From Selaginella moellendorffii (taxonomy: Eukaryota > Streptophyta > Lycopodiopsida > Selaginellales > Selaginellaceae), in contig NW_003314274.1 in NCBI RefSeq assembly GCF_000143415.4, positions 1,030,040-1,094,039 on the forward strand: a stretch of 64,000 nt of DNA. Direction: 5' to 3'. The translations under genes were made by a program, and so were the position numbers. Under the pieces are notes generated by a model. The model saw only the letters and a program-made list of their open reading frames with translations. It ran no database searches and was not told the DNA's origin. Below are positions 20,043-32,470 of this stretch, piece by piece. How positions within the stretch are numbered: the stretch's first letter is position 1; each line of letters starts with the position of its first letter.

Positions 20043-23000
20043 ATGGGGTGAGTGAGCTCAGACTAGAATTCCTGCATTGCGCATACACCGGGTGTGAGAT
20101 TTTCGGCAAGATCAGGCTAGATCCAGGCGGTCTATGGCGGAAGAATTGGTCCTAGAATGTAGAGTTCAGTGCTTAGTTTTGCGTTATTGGAGACTTACCT
20201 ATAAGAATGTGTGATGTGATGTTCTTAGGAGTCAAGAGATGCTACTCCAGAGGTACCGGCGTGACAGGAGGGAACTTCTCTCGTTCATTCTATCGGCTAG
20301 CATTTTCCGCAAGGTGGTCATGCCTCCCGGAGCTGTCACTCTTGACGATATTGATCTAGAGCAAGTTAGCATTGATTATATCCTGGAATGCGCGAAGAAA
20401 GGTGAGGTTGAATGCTTTTGCTTTTCTAAAAGATAGCTTTTCTGATAGGTGGAATTCTCGAGCTTTCGGAGGCGATTAAAAAGTTTCACGATGATGCTCA
20501 CATTCCAGCGGTGGTATGTTCTGGTGACGTGCTGCTAATTCACACTAAAAGTTTTCTGGTTCTACAGGCAAATTCTTTAAAGGGTGACATCTATTATCTC
20601 GTTACAGATCCGCAAGTTTCAGGTCCACCTCCTATGCGCTCGGTCCCTGCGCCTGCGGCATTGAGTCCACCAGTCGCAAAATCATCGCTATCCAAGTCTA
20701 TATCTATACAGTCAACTCCATCGCAGCAAATCTCCGTTGATGACGAGATTGATGATTTTGAAGATGACAATGAGGTGACGGGGGAGCTGTCAAGAAGAAA
20801 GCTAAATGACGCGAGTGACCTCGTTTTGAAACTTCCTCCCTTTGCTACTGGTATGTCGTGTTACTTTTTAGATTTTACTACTAAAGCTCCATTTCTCAGG
20901 TTTATCCGAGGATGATTTGCGTGAGACTGCTTACGAAGTTCTTCTTGCATCAGTTGGTGCGACAGCGTATGTTTCACAGTTGATATGTTATCTAAGCGTT
21001 AATACTGGCTGGAACAGGGGTCTTGTTGCACCGCCCAAGGAAAAGAAAGAGGAAAAAAAAATGAAGCTCGTGAGGAAGTTTACCAGGAGTAAGTCCGAAA
21101 AGCACAAACCCGAGCCAACAAAAGCACAGGGGCTTGCTGGTTTACTGGAACTAATGCGTACACAGCTGGAGGTTTTCTTTTGTTTTCATTTATTACAGCT
21201 ACGGGCATTTTATTTTCTCTGTTTTCAGATTTCTGAGGCTTCCGACAAAAGGACAAGAGAAGCCTTGCTGCATTCTTCCGCCGGGAGGGTGGGCAAAAGA
21301 ATGGACACTTTACTCATTCCACTTGAACTGCTTTGCGGTATTTCGAGAGCAGATTTCACGGAGAAGAAAGTTCATCTACGCTGGCAAAGAAGACAGGTAA
21401 ATGTAAGTTAAACTTGTTTTTTAGCTGACATAGTTTGTTACAGCTAAATCTTCTAGAGGAAGGCCTTGTCAATTTTCCTGCTGTAAGTTTAGAGCACAAT
21501 GATCGCCAAGCTGGCGAGTTGAGAACATTAATAGCTAAGATAGAGGAAGCAGAGGTAAAAAAAAAAGGGCTCGTTTTTATGTCTGAAAGCTGTTTCTTTG
21601 TTGCTTGTAGACACTACCATCCCCCGCGGGTCCAGCACAACATGCCGAGGCTTTGAAAGCGTTAAGAGGTGTTTCATTAGCGTTGGCAGAAAGAGCTAGC
21701 AGAGGGGATCAGATTGGGGAAGTTTGTCATTGGGCTGATGGCTATCATCTAAACGTTCGAATCTACGAAAGGTTGCTCAGCAGTACGTTTGATATTCTGG
21801 ATGAAGGACAGCTAATCGAGGTAATTTCACAGGCTCTAGTTGAAATTATTACGATATGGTTTTGCAGGAGGCAGACGAGATCCTTGAGCTTCTCAAATCT
21901 ACATGGAAGATATTAGGAATCACTCAAACTGTGCATAACACCTGTTATACATGGGTCCTTTTCCGTCAGGTAACCATTTTTTCCACATTGTACGTCAACT
22001 TGGATACTACATGTGTGTATATTTAGTTTGTCATCACTGATGAAGTCTCGCTTTTACAACATGCTGCACAACAAATGAAAAGAATAGCATCTGATAGTCA
22101 ACGCAGCGCACAAGAAAGAGCGTATATGAAGAGCTTGCGGTCTACCATTGTTTTGAATGGCACGTCCCAAGATCTTTCTTTTGTTCAATCTATAGTCGAG
22201 CCTATCAAGACTTGGGTAGAGAAGCGGCTTAACGATTACCACCTGCATTTTTCCGAGGTACTTACATGACATTTTCTTTGTTATAGCCATGACATTTTGA
22301 TGCAGGACGCAGCGAAAATGGAACAGTTTATTACGTTGGTTATGATCGCTGGAAGGTTAATAGCAGAAGAGGACGAAAAGACCGAAGTAAGCGTTTGATA
22401 GAGATAAATTCGGAGGTTTGATTTTTCTTTGTTCAGATAACGAGAATGACGTCGGCAGCAAATCAAGCAGCTATTGCTAAACAGGCAGAGGAGTATATTT
22501 GGTCCTCAGTAAAACTCGCTTATGAGAGGGTATGTCATGATTTATTCCTCCAGGTGATACTACTTACAGTTTTGATAGGCTTTGGAAGGTGTGGATGCTA
22601 AATCTGAAGCAGAGCACGATCATCCTCTGGCTTTGCTCGCGGAAGATGTGGAAGCTCTTGCCAGGAAAGATGCTTCAACCTTTGCCCCCATTTTGTCTCG
22701 CTGGCAACCGCAAGCCAAAGCTATCACTGGCTCTCTCTTGCATACGCTGTACTACAAAGAACTGGTACCTGATTTGGTTTTCATTCATCTTTCATTTCTA
22801 AGTAACCTGTTTCTACCTAGAAACCATTTCTAGACGGTGTATCTCACTTGACAGATGACGTTGCGTCTGTTCTTCCTGCTGCTGATAGCCTGGATCGCTA
22901 CTTGACCGAACTTGTTGGAGCTGTTGATGATGGTAACAACGTTTATCGCCAGCAAATGACTTTTTACGAGGTGAGTAGACAACCCTTTCTAATTTGCGAT

Positions 23001-24758
23001 GCGGATAACTTTTGTTGTTCGAAGGTGGAAAATCTGTCAGCAACTCTTATCATGCGTTGGGTAAACGCTCAACTGAGCAGATTGTCTGACTGGGTTGATC
23101 GTACTGTTCGTCAAGAGGTACAAACATTGTATTTTTTATAATCATGACATGTAGCCTGTAGAAATGGGAGCCCTTGTCCATGCAAAAGCGGCAGGGGGAA
23201 TCAGTCGTTGAGGTTTTTCGCATTATAGACGAGGTTTGTTGTCGTTGTTTTCAATTCTGCTTCTAACCTTTTCAGTGCAGACCGTTGAGCAATTTTTTGG
23301 TTTGAAGCTTCCAATGAAAATTTCTCTTTTGAAAGGTCTAACAAACGGCTTAGACAATGCACTACAGTTGTACTGCAATAAGATTGTCGGTCAGCTAGGT
23401 ACGTGGATATTGCTTGTATGTTTCTATTTATTTCTCTCAATGCAGGCACCAAAGCTGATTTAATTCCTCCTCCACCAAGTTTGACACGTTATGGTAAAGA
23501 CACTTCTTTGAAAATGTTTTCGAAAAAGAGGTTCGTGGATCCTAGCCTACCGGATGATAGGAGGGGGGACGATATTAGACTTCTCACAACGTCCAGGCTA
23601 TGTGTTCGTCTTAATTCCATTTACGTGAGTTTGTTTCATGAACTAATGGTTCCCATGGACTGAGTATTTTTACCTTTGTAGTATATACTCAATCAAGTGG
23701 ACGTTCTAGAAGACAACATCCGAGATCGATGGCGTTCTGGAAAATCAACTATAAAACCAAAAACTGAGGCAAATGGAAGTGAGTATATTTATCATGTATT
23801 TCCCCGTTACTTACATATTTGCAGGAAACGGAGATGTAAGAGTGAGGCCTCTTGACGAAATCTCGTCTTCATTTGATGGTTCTCGAAAGGCAGCAAATGC
23901 AGCAATTGACAAGATATGTGAATTCACAGGTATGAATTCTCTGTGCTTTTTTCCAACCAGAGACTTAACGCTCTTTTAGGAACAAAATTGATTTTCTGGG
24001 ATATGCGAGACCCATTCATCGATGGGTTGTATAAAGGAGGCGTTACGGAGGCACGGATGGAACAAGTTGTTAACAACCTTGATCCCGTAAGAACGTTCAA
24101 ACGTGCTCCACTGCGCGGTTTTTAACTCGATCTTAATATTTCCAGATTCTGGGACAAATTGTTGAAATGGTGGTAGAAGCGTTGAGAGACAGACTTGTGT
24201 TGGGCCTTTTGCAAGCTGCAATCGTAAGAAACTCCTACGAGGTTTTGATTCTCACCACAATGGCTTTGCAGGAAGGTCTTATCCGTGTGCTTCTTGATGG
24301 TGGCCCTTCGCGTGCATTTTCCCATAATGACGTGGATATGCTGGAGCACGATCTTAGAGTGTTGAAGGTTTGTAGGATTCACCGTGTCCTCGCTCATGCA
24401 AGCCTTGTGATGTTTCTGCTAGAATTTCTTCATTGCCGAAGGGGAAGGTCTTCAGAGGGGAGTTGTCGAAAATGCTGCTGCCCCTGCACAACAGATTATC
24501 GAGCTATATCGACTTGAGGTGCACCTCGTTTTTGCTCATGTCGTGATCAAATTTGTTGCGTTGCGGCAGACATATGTGTTAATCGAGAACTTTCGTAAAG
24601 CAAGCGATCGGATGGCAAGCGGTACCAGCGTCCAGCGGACGGGGATTCGAGCTGCAAGCGACGCAGACACACTGCTTAGAATACTTTGCCACCGCATGGA
24701 CGACGACGCCTCACAGTTTCTCAAGAGACAGTACAAGTTGCCAAAGTCAACGGCTTGA
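20043..24758 (+). CDS. PATROL1: MUN-domain protein, PATROL1 type (DUF810)
   Basis: Large plant MUN-domain (Munc13-like) protein; Arabidopsis PATROL1 controls delivery of proton pumps to the plasma membrane. More than 20 exons with short introns. The second coding exon gives LQRYRRDRRELL and MPPGAVTLDDIDLEQVS, the conserved N-terminus. I place the start at 20043: ATGGG joins across intron 20048-20228 to G-AGTCAAGAGATG, giving MGSQEMLLQRY. If wrong, translation could begin at 20239. Middle exons carry a Pro/Ser region, a basic stretch (KLVRKFTRSKSEKHKPEP), GRVGKRMDTLLIPLELL, then the MUN region (WEPLSMQKRQGESVVEVFRI, IFWDMRDPFIDGLYK, ILGQIVEMVVEALRDR, LLDGGPSRAFSHND). It ends QFLKRQYKLPKSTA. 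Its last exon has a partial copy at 33417-33545. Confidence 0.9.
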
Positions 24759-24889
24759 TCACATCACTCCAGCCAAATTTTCTCCGTTAGAGAACGTGAG
24801 TGTTTCTATCTCGCAAATGTATACTTTTTACTCGAAATCAAAACGTTGGTTTGTGCAGCTTCTCCTTCATCTTCTCATTCGCATTGTTG

Positions 24890-25355
24890 TGGATAGCATC
24901 ACGTATGGAGTCGAGCGCCTCGAGAGCGTATCTAGCTGCTTTACTCGTTCCTCCATACGTGCCTCGAGAGCGTATCTAGCTGCTTTACTCGTTCCACTGT
25001 GACTCTTCGAGGCCAGAAGCAAGCAGTTCCAGTCCAGAAAAACGGCATACTCCAGGCAAGCTCTCGTTTCTCCAGATGCCCAGATCGGGCCGGTATGTCG
25101 ATCATACAGCTAAAGTGGTGCTTGTTTTGCGTCAGATCATGGTCACCAGTCACGGACACGAAAACTCCAGGCCAGCTTCTAAGTCTCCAAAATGGCTGCA
25201 GCCAAGCAGCGCACAAGTGAAAGAGGTATCGTTGGGCCTCACGCCCTCAACTTCCATGGCCTTCAAGAGCTCGATGCACTCTCCCGAGTGTCCATTTTGG
25301 GCATACGTCGTCAGCATCGCGCCCAGTGCTTACTCCGGCATCTCCACAATACCCG
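24890..25355 (-). pseudogene. 3' fragment of a PPR gene (partial duplicate)
   Basis: Matches the 3' end of the intact PPR gene at 33609-35114 in order and strand, but is broken by stops, frameshifts and an internal deletion near 25330. Readable pieces include HHFSCMIDIPARSGHLE and the run ending in SVTGDHDLTQNKHH on the minus strand. It contains a 35-bp direct repeat (24917-24951 and 24961-24995). It lies tail-to-tail with PATROL1, the same relation that the PATROL1 fragment and intact PPR gene have at 33.4-35.1 kb. Confidence 0.8.
24917..24995. repeat. 35-bp direct repeat in PPR fragment
   Basis: gcctcgagagcgtatctagc... occurs twice, at 24917-24951 and 24961-24995, identical over 35 bp by eye. 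The intact PPR copy has one unit only. Confidence 0.85.
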
Positions 25356-25449
25356 GGCACCGTCGCTCGCCCAGGGTACAGAGGATACGATGCACTTTTC
25401 ACAGAACCAGTGCCTTTCTTCTATGGGCAGATAGTCGTTTACTGTTGAG

Positions 25450-26200
25450 GTATACGCTCTCTATGACATGATCCTAGGTGGCAGGAGTGCCACTTCACTG
25501 ATCCAGGTGTAGGCTAGAGGCGTGTTTCTTCATCATGTATATATAGCTATGATATATATGATTATCCTGAGAGTCATCCTTGTCCATCGTAGCTTCCGCT
25601 CTTCTTCTCTTCATTTACTTGAGGAACAAGACCTCGGAGAGCTTGTTGAGGTAGATGATGTCTACGCATTTGGCGATGGCTACGTCCTATTCAAGGGCGA
25701 GGAGACGGGGGAAGATGGTACACCAGGAGATCCTGCAGATGAACTGGTGGATAACCATGGCTGGCCTTCCGGTGCTTCTATTCCCTAGAGCACGTTCTGT
25801 GTCCTCTATCCAACACACTGGCCGGATCTACAAACGTTTGATATATAAGGACTGCAGAAGGTCGCTTGGGAATCTTCATCACTTGCCTGAAGGTCTACAA
25901 CCTGGAACTAATCTGTCAATGTTCAGGTTCGAGTGTTCTGCCTATGTGGAGCATGACCGAGTGGGAAAACTTTGGAATTCTACTTGGACAAAATGGTGAA
26001 GACGTACCCAAATGATATCAAGGCAACGAGTGTGTGTTCCATGTACGCTTTGATCCCGTTCGTTGAGAAGGCTTTATATGCGAACCAAGAAAAGCACACT
26101 TGATTGCCTTGCTGCAGGCCTTGGTCTGGCTCCATAGCAAGAACATCATGCATAGGGATCTGCATACGTGAAATGGGTAGATTGTCTTAATCTTTGGCTC
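25450..26200. pseudogene. degenerate region with a protein kinase remnant
   Basis: Only 26112-26168 is recognisable: on the plus strand it reads ALVWLHSKNIMHRDLHT, a kinase catalytic-loop motif (HRD). Frames around it are short and interrupted by stops. I take it as a relic of a kinase gene or of a retrotransposed copy, with low certainty on its limits. Confidence 0.3.
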
Positions 26201-27736
26201 TAGCATAATCAGATGCTTCATACTTTATGATTGAGGCAACTCATGACAAAGTTTAGATGAGAAGACATTAGTAAAGAAGAGGTTAAAGGGCTAAAGGGTA
26301 TGCTTTGCAATAGTTAAAAGTGTAAATTTCACTATATAGAAAAAGTGATGAAAACTTTATTTTGCCAAAATGCATAACTTGGTGATAAGAAGAGTTTTTC
26401 TGTATAGGGTAGAAAGTGCAAATACCTTTAGTCAACATTTTGATGATTGTGTAGAGGGGTTAAAAATGTTAATTGGGCAAAATCACATTAATGGAGATTT
26501 TTTATCTCGGAAATGTGGATTTCATTCTTAAGATGTTATAGTTAGCAAAGATGACCAAGTGATAAAGTGGAATATTAAATGTGTCTCACTAGAGTATGAT
26601 GGCATTATGTCTAGTTTGGAAAAGGAGTTTATATATTTTAAACAAACTTATCATACTTTTGAGTTATTTCTAACTTAGGGAAAAGTAACAATGCATGACT
26701 TAAAAATATCTAAATTAAAATCCCAAATTTAAGCACTCCCTAGGAACAATCAAAGTTACCACCAATATGAATGTAGGGAATATAGATATGTGCATATTAA
26801 TTAACCAAAAACCCCTAGTTTATATACAAAAGTGAGGAGTTCAGATTGAAATTAATTCAATATATGGCATTTTAGTTGTACACTTGGACCTCCCAATAGT
26901 ATTTTATTTAATATAATATAATAACACTATCAATATATAATAGAATATATTAATACTGTTTTCAAAGTAAAATAAGAGAAAATAATATATAATCCACATA
27001 CTTGCAGCTATTGACCTAAATAAAATCTATTTCCATCTACCTAAATAATATTAGAAAAATTTATATTAACTAATTCCTTTAACCAGACTTATAACCAGCT
27101 TAAAGTATATTTATAAATATATATATATTTCAAAGTCATTATTCTGTCCATAGTGTCTTTTGCTTTGTTAGGCTTCCTCCATAAAATATAAAAAGCAAAG
27201 ATGATGGTATAGCTGTGTTGATCATTTGAAACATGTTTTTGCCCATCTAGTATGCATATTCATACTCCATCCTATGAAATGTTAAATTAGCTACTGCAAA
27301 AAAACGAGGAGGCATCTTGCAAGATATCAGACTGGCTCCTTCTACTCACAATCTTCCTGCTGCCAGTCAAGGGTCCATAAACTATGGACCCACTAACCAT
27401 CGATATTAAAAACAAAGAAAAAATCAATCTTTCCAAAGGCACACCTGTAAACCAGGTACTTAAAACCAGGGCTTATAGCAATTTATTACTTTCTGGCAAC
27501 TTATTTCCATGTGCAGAAGGTTTCAATTGCTCCCAGCCAATGGCACCAAGTGGAAGGAGGCACAAATGCACAAGTGCATGTGGCTAAACCAGGATATAAA
27601 CTTTTTAGTTTAGATTTCCCAGGCCCAATACTACTCATAAGTCTAAGAACATATCATATCCCGATCAACCATGCCTCCTAGCATAGCCCCTATGAGGACA
27701 ATATAATGTTCATGTTTACAATTCACAAATGTGTCT
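26200..27736. other. AT-rich intergenic sequence
   Basis: Strongly AT-rich, without long open frames. No LTR ends, RNA gene or array could be supported. Confidence 0.5.
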
Positions 27737-27780
27737 CAATAATCCTTTCGCAGGTTCACCTATGGAAACCTTCATGCGAC
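27737..27780 (-). rRNA. fragment of the 18S rRNA 3' end (antisense)
   Basis: On the minus strand the segment reads approximately AAGGTTTCCATAGGTGAACCTGCGAAAGGATTATTG, which is the nearly invariant 3' end of eukaryotic 18S rRNA plus the first base or so of ITS1, with a few substitutions. Similarity fades beyond about 27771. It is a short relic, not a working rRNA gene. Confidence 0.7.
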
Positions 27781-27820
27781 GCGACACAACGCTCTCTGGA
27801 TTTCCATCCTTCTCCTTCCT

Positions 27821-28719
27821 CTAAATGATAAGAATCACGCTTTTGGACAAGCATAGTGCAAAGGCAACACCGCTGCAAGGATTTAGTCTAAGAGCATACC
27901 TTGCTGCTCGTTCAATCTCACCATGGACGGCACAAGCCCCTAGCAAAGTTGTCCAAGCAATCTCGTCGGCTGCAAAGGGCACGCTGTGGAGCAGCTCCTC
28001 GGCTTGCTCCAGCCACCTTGCTCGTCCCAGAAAATCTATCAAACAGTGGAAGTGCTTGACCACCGGCAAAATGCCATGAGCTTCCACCATGATCCCAAAG
28101 TGCTCCCTTGCTGAGTTGACCACGCCTTTGTAATTGCAAGCTGTGAGAATGCTCATGTAAGTGATGTAGCTCGGTCTCACTCCTTCGAGGAGCATTGAGC
28201 CAACGAGCTCCAGTGTGGTTTTCCAGTCCTCATTCTGGGAAAATCCCCGGATAATTGAATTCCAAGCGTAGAGATTGGGCATTCGATTAATACCCTCCTC
28301 AAGCTGGCCATTTTGGGTAAAGCCAGAAACCATAGTTGTCCATGAAACTTTGTCATGGACAGGCATTTCCTCAAAGATAACGCGGGCATTACGCAAATGC
28401 CCGGACATGCCATTCGCAGAAATAAGGCAGTTCCATGAAAAAGCAGTTCGTGTGGACATGATGTCAAACGTACCTTTTCCATCTCAAGCTTTCCATTCTG
28501 AGAGTGTGCCTGAAGCATGGCCATCCATGCGACCGGGTCCCAACAAGGCATCTTTGCAAAGACAAACTCCGTCTCATCAAGATCCCAGTTCTGGGCATAA
28601 ACCAGGTCCAGCATCAGCTGCATCACCTCGATTGCCTTCTCGACTTTTCCAGACTGGCAGAAGCCCGAGATGAGAATGTTGTAAGCAAGCTTGTCAGGCT
28701 CGCAGCCACTGTCTCGCAT
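27821..28719 (-). pseudogene. PPR gene remnant with frameshift
   Basis: Two overlapping minus-strand frames (28719-28177 and 28459-27821) together carry PPR repeats, so the coding line changes frame near 28470. The 5' part has a P-type motif (DKLAYNILISGFCQSGKVEKA) and a second motif, DPVAWMAMLQAHSQNGKLE; the 3' frame has KVSWTTMVSGFTQNGQLEE, a further repeat and the LLGACAVHGEIERAA motif typical of the region after the last repeat in PLS-type proteins. Its N-terminus is missing. Either a pseudogene or, less likely, a spliced gene. The retroelement fragment just upstream suggests that it was cut by insertion. Confidence 0.65.
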
Positions 28720-28759
28720 CGTCTTCTTGGGGGTGCAAATGTTACCATCAACTTTGTGG

Positions 28760-29240
28760 ATCAGCGTCTTTCCTTCACGTTTGAAGGGCAGGAGGTGGAA
28801 TGGAGGGGAGTTTGTGAAGCCTCAACTGCACAGCCACTGCCTTTTATGGGGAGGTGAACCCAATCAACCGCCCCCATTTCCATCACATGAAAGTTTTCCA
28901 CGAAGGAAAAAAAATCAACTCTGAATCAACTCTATCCACCCGTATCAGTCCCCTCTTGGCAATTTCGCTCCAGATGCTGGTTGTATCACTATCCTCAATC
29001 TGGACATTGATAAAGGAGTGGGACGCACCAGAGTCCACTAACACAAACGCTTGCCTCCCCAAAAAGGAGGGAAGTGAGATTGTAGCACTCGAGCATGCTC
29101 CTGTCCCCTTTGCCTATGCATATATGAAATTTTTTTGCTCCAAATCCAAGTCTTTAAACAGTGTTATAACTAAGTCTCCATCATCATTCATTTCAAATTG
29201 CATGCTCATCAACTTGCCCCGATTTGCTCCTTGCAACTAA
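28760..29240 (-). mobile_element. Ty3/gypsy protease-region fragment, antisense
   Basis: On the minus strand the sequence reads SLPSFLGRQAFVLVDSGASH followed by SFINVQ, the aspartic protease active site (DSGA) region of a Ty3/gypsy-type Gag-Pol. Flanking residues (MSMQFEMNDDGDLVITLFKD upstream) fit the region between nucleocapsid and protease. No LTR is attached, and stops close the frame. It points opposite to the pol fragment at 30.6-32.5 kb, so the two probably come from different insertions. Confidence 0.65.
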
Positions 29241-29699
29241 TCTAACAATCACATCAGAATATATACTTAAAATATGTAGTGAAGGGTTTAAAGATGTATA
29301 TTATTAATCATATTCTTTAAACACAAAATGTTGCTCATTTTGCATGGTCGTGATGTTTGTGGAGTTTATGTTTAAACTTTTCTAGAAATCCCTTATTCAA
29401 AAGAAGATCTACCATAACTAGATCATGCAATTTCATCAAATAAGTTATTCAAGTTTGAGCATTTAAGTCTCTCAAAAGCTGGCCATAAAATAATAAAATT
29501 ACTCTTCACAAAAATATGGAGATCACCACAAGTAAATATAGCCTTTTAAGATTTATAAACAATGTAATCACTCACAACATACTTGAATGATAAAATAGTG
29601 GCAGTGGCTAATGCTAAATTAACACTAAATGTGAGCTTGAGCCTCTTTGACTTTATATGTATTCCATAACAAAAATGATAACTCAGTGATTGTGCTTGG

Positions 29700-29945
29700 A
29701 AATGGTGTGTGCTCCCAATTAAACCCAAAAACACTAATTGGTATTAAATGGTGTTTTTCTTACAACCCAAAAACACCAATTAGTACTAAATGGTGTTTTT
29801 CAAAGTTGCCCAATACACCATTCAGTGATTGACTGTTGTTTAAGGTATTTAAAATACATCATTTGGTCACCAAATAATGTTTCTTGACAAACTGATTGGT
29901 GTCTAAGGCACTTTCAAAAACACTTTATTGTGTCACTGAATAATA
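29700..29945. repeat. short AT-rich repeats with palindromic core
   Basis: Degenerate units containing AAACACCAATT...AAATGGTGTTT recur near 29727, 29769 and, more weakly, up to about 29940. Each unit is itself a near-palindrome. No coding potential. Confidence 0.5.
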
Positions 29946-30579
29946 TTTTTTAGGGTTGAAAAAAAAAAGATTAAATCATTAATCACTCAAAAAATTAAGG
30001 TTGACCCAATGGAGACTTCACTCTGCATTTGCAGCCAAATGGTTTTAGCGTGGCACAAGTTAATTAAATTGCTCCATTCAAATAGAAGGGATTAAATAGT
30101 TGTAGAAGTTGGTAGGAATTTAAATTTTTAAATCAACTATAAAAATTGTGAAAGATTCTTTATTCATTATTTTATTGAACAAAGTAAAGAAAAATTTAAA
30201 TAAATGTACCAAATTACCACAGAGTAAAAAAAAGAACTGTAACATTCTAAGAATATACATAGTCAGACAGTTGGATAAATAAACCCTTAAGTTGTACACA
30301 CTCTATCCCCTTGCAAACTTGTCAATAACCCCACCCCCACTTTGCTCCACAGTAAAAGCATCTCCCTAACTTCATGTCTTCAAGACACTTAAGTCAATCC
30401 TACAGTATAATCATTGGAGCTAGCAAAGTAGATGTCTTAGCTGGATGGGCCAAGGGAGCGTTGCCAGGTTTGCTCGAGCCAGAGTCCCCACCTAAAGTAT
30501 GTTGTTCTGCATCTGGTGGATGTTCCGCAGGTCTACTTGAACTTGGAAAAGCTGTCTAAGACTGAAAAGGTCTAGTGCA

Positions 30580-32470
30580 GCTGGCCTTATATTGAGGCCT
30601 TATGCTATATATTCTTTGTTCGTCAGCCTTCTCATGGTCAGATGGCAGACTTCGTTTGATATATTGAAGCAGCACTTACTTTCAGCACCTCTCCTTTCTC
30701 TTCCAGATTTTGCAAAGCAATTCATTGTTGAAACTGATGCATCAGATGCAGGAGTTGGTGCAGTGCTGCGTCAGGGAGACGACTTTATCGCTTTCGACAG
30801 TCAGTGTTTTTCTATCTCAGAGTCTCACCTCCCAGTCTATGAGCAAGAGATGCTTGCTGTTATCCATGCTATCTCGAGATAGAATGGATAACAGTGAGCA
30901 TCTCTTGCTCATAGACTGGGAGGCGAGATGGCAACATTATCTCCTCCCGTGACATTTTCTACTCCCCACAGACCATTACAGTCTCAAGTTTATCTTGGAT
31001 CAACAACACCTATCAAAGAAGCAGCAGTGGTGGGTCGAACTCCCCCAAGCTTTGAACTTTTCGATTGAATTTCGTCCAGGAAAAGGTAACATCCTTCCTG
31101 ATGCTTTATCACGTCACTTCAAGTGACCAGAAACGTCCTCGTTTTCTAGCATTTCCAGAAGAGAAGCTGCATATATTGACAAGATACAGGAAGGTTACAA
31201 CTCTGACCCAGTGCTCGAAACCATCTGGCATTCTTTTCGTTCCAGTGAGGAGTATACCCACAATAAATATACATACCACAACAGTCCTCTATGGCACACA
31301 GGTCTCAACGCTCATCATGATCTCCATAAGGATATTTTCCAAGAATGCCATTCCAGTATCTTGGCTGGCCATCCTGGTGTCCAAGGAACTATAGCTGCTA
31401 TTTGGCAATGATTTTGGCCTGCAGTGTGAAGTCCGTCAATCCGCAAATGTCAGGTTTGCCAAGTCACGAAAGCAGAAACAGTGGCCAGACTTCTTTTGCC
31501 ACTGCCATCGGCTTCTGCGTCCTTCCACAGTATTTCTATGGACTTAATTGCTGGCCTTCCACAAGTATGGGGATATGATTCTATCTTTGTAGTGGTAGAT
31601 CGGTTCACTAAGGTGGCACTATTTATCCCGACTTCCACCTCAGCAAGTTGCAGAGGTGTTTTGGCTCGAGGTGGTCCGTCACCATGGTTTGCCTGTGGAT
31701 AATGTTTCTGACCGGGACACCACGTTCATGAGTACTTTCTGGTCGTCCACGTTTCGGCACCTGGGGATCAAGATAAATTTCTCCAGCACATATCACCTCG
31801 AAGTGATGGCCAGACGGAGCACACCAATCAAACTTTGGGATTTCTTTGTGGCTATACTCTGGACAAACCTTGATCGTGGCTTCAGCGGCTACCTTGTGCT
31901 GAATTTGCGTATAACACGGCCTTCCATTCTGCCATTGGAATGCCCCCATTTACTGCTCTTTATGGCCAAGAGGTATGCAAGTTTCCAGTTCCAGGTGACT
32001 TAATTGGCTCCCCCAACGTGCTGCTCCATATTCATGAGATGGAGAAGTTCCAGCAACATCTGCAACGTCATCTGGACGTAGTTTGCCAGGCCATGAAAGT
32101 CTCCGCCGATAAGTCCCATTCGTTTTGGAAATTCCAGGTGGGCGAATTGGTCTACGTCAAGTTTCGACTGGAATGGCACACCCTGGGCTATCGCGCAACT
32201 GCTCGTTGTAAGCTTCACCCGAAGTTTTTAGGCCCTTTCGAGGTTATGGAGCGTGTGAACGAGGTTTCTTACAGGTTGCATCTTCCTGGTGCATCCAGAA
32301 TCCACGATGTCTTCCATGTTTCCAAGTTGAAACTCCATGTTGGTCCTCCAGTCATCAATGCTACCTTAGCAAGTTTGTGACGATCAGATCCTGCTTCAGC
32401 CCGACAAGGTGGTTGATGTGTCTTACCATAACCTTCGCCATCGGCGAGTTCCTCATTTTCAATTCGCTGG
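30580..32470 (+). mobile_element. decayed Ty3/gypsy pol (RNase H, integrase)
   Basis: Plus-strand relic of an LTR retrotransposon polyprotein in several frames with stops. Order: RT thumb (LKQHLLSAPLLSLPDFAKQF), RNase H (IVETDASDAGVGAVL, then FSIEFRPGKGNILPDALSR), integrase zinc-binding region (HPGVQGTIAAIW), core (SISMDLIAGLPQVWGYDSIF and VVVDRFTKVALFIPT; the D of VSDRDTTF), then a GPFEVMERVNEVSYRLHLP region followed by RIHDVFHVSKLK, as in Ty3/gypsy elements before a C-terminal extension. RNase H is interrupted at 30.87 kb by a fold-back inverted repeat. The element lacks gag, most of RT and a 5' LTR in this window, so it is dead and 5'-truncated. Confidence 0.88.
30823..30928. repeat. fold-back inverted repeat in RNase H
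   Basis: Arms of about 45 bp (about 30823-30867 and 30884-30928) are reverse complements with about three mismatches, separated by a 16-bp loop centred on CTCGAG. The arm encodes part of RNase H (PVYEQEMLAVIHAIS), so the second arm is an inverted copy of coding sequence that ends the frame. Confidence 0.85.

Noticed and set aside
28854-29240. Plus-strand open frame of 128 codons
   Set aside because: The opposite strand encodes a recognisable retroelement protease region; the plus-strand frame is its shadow.
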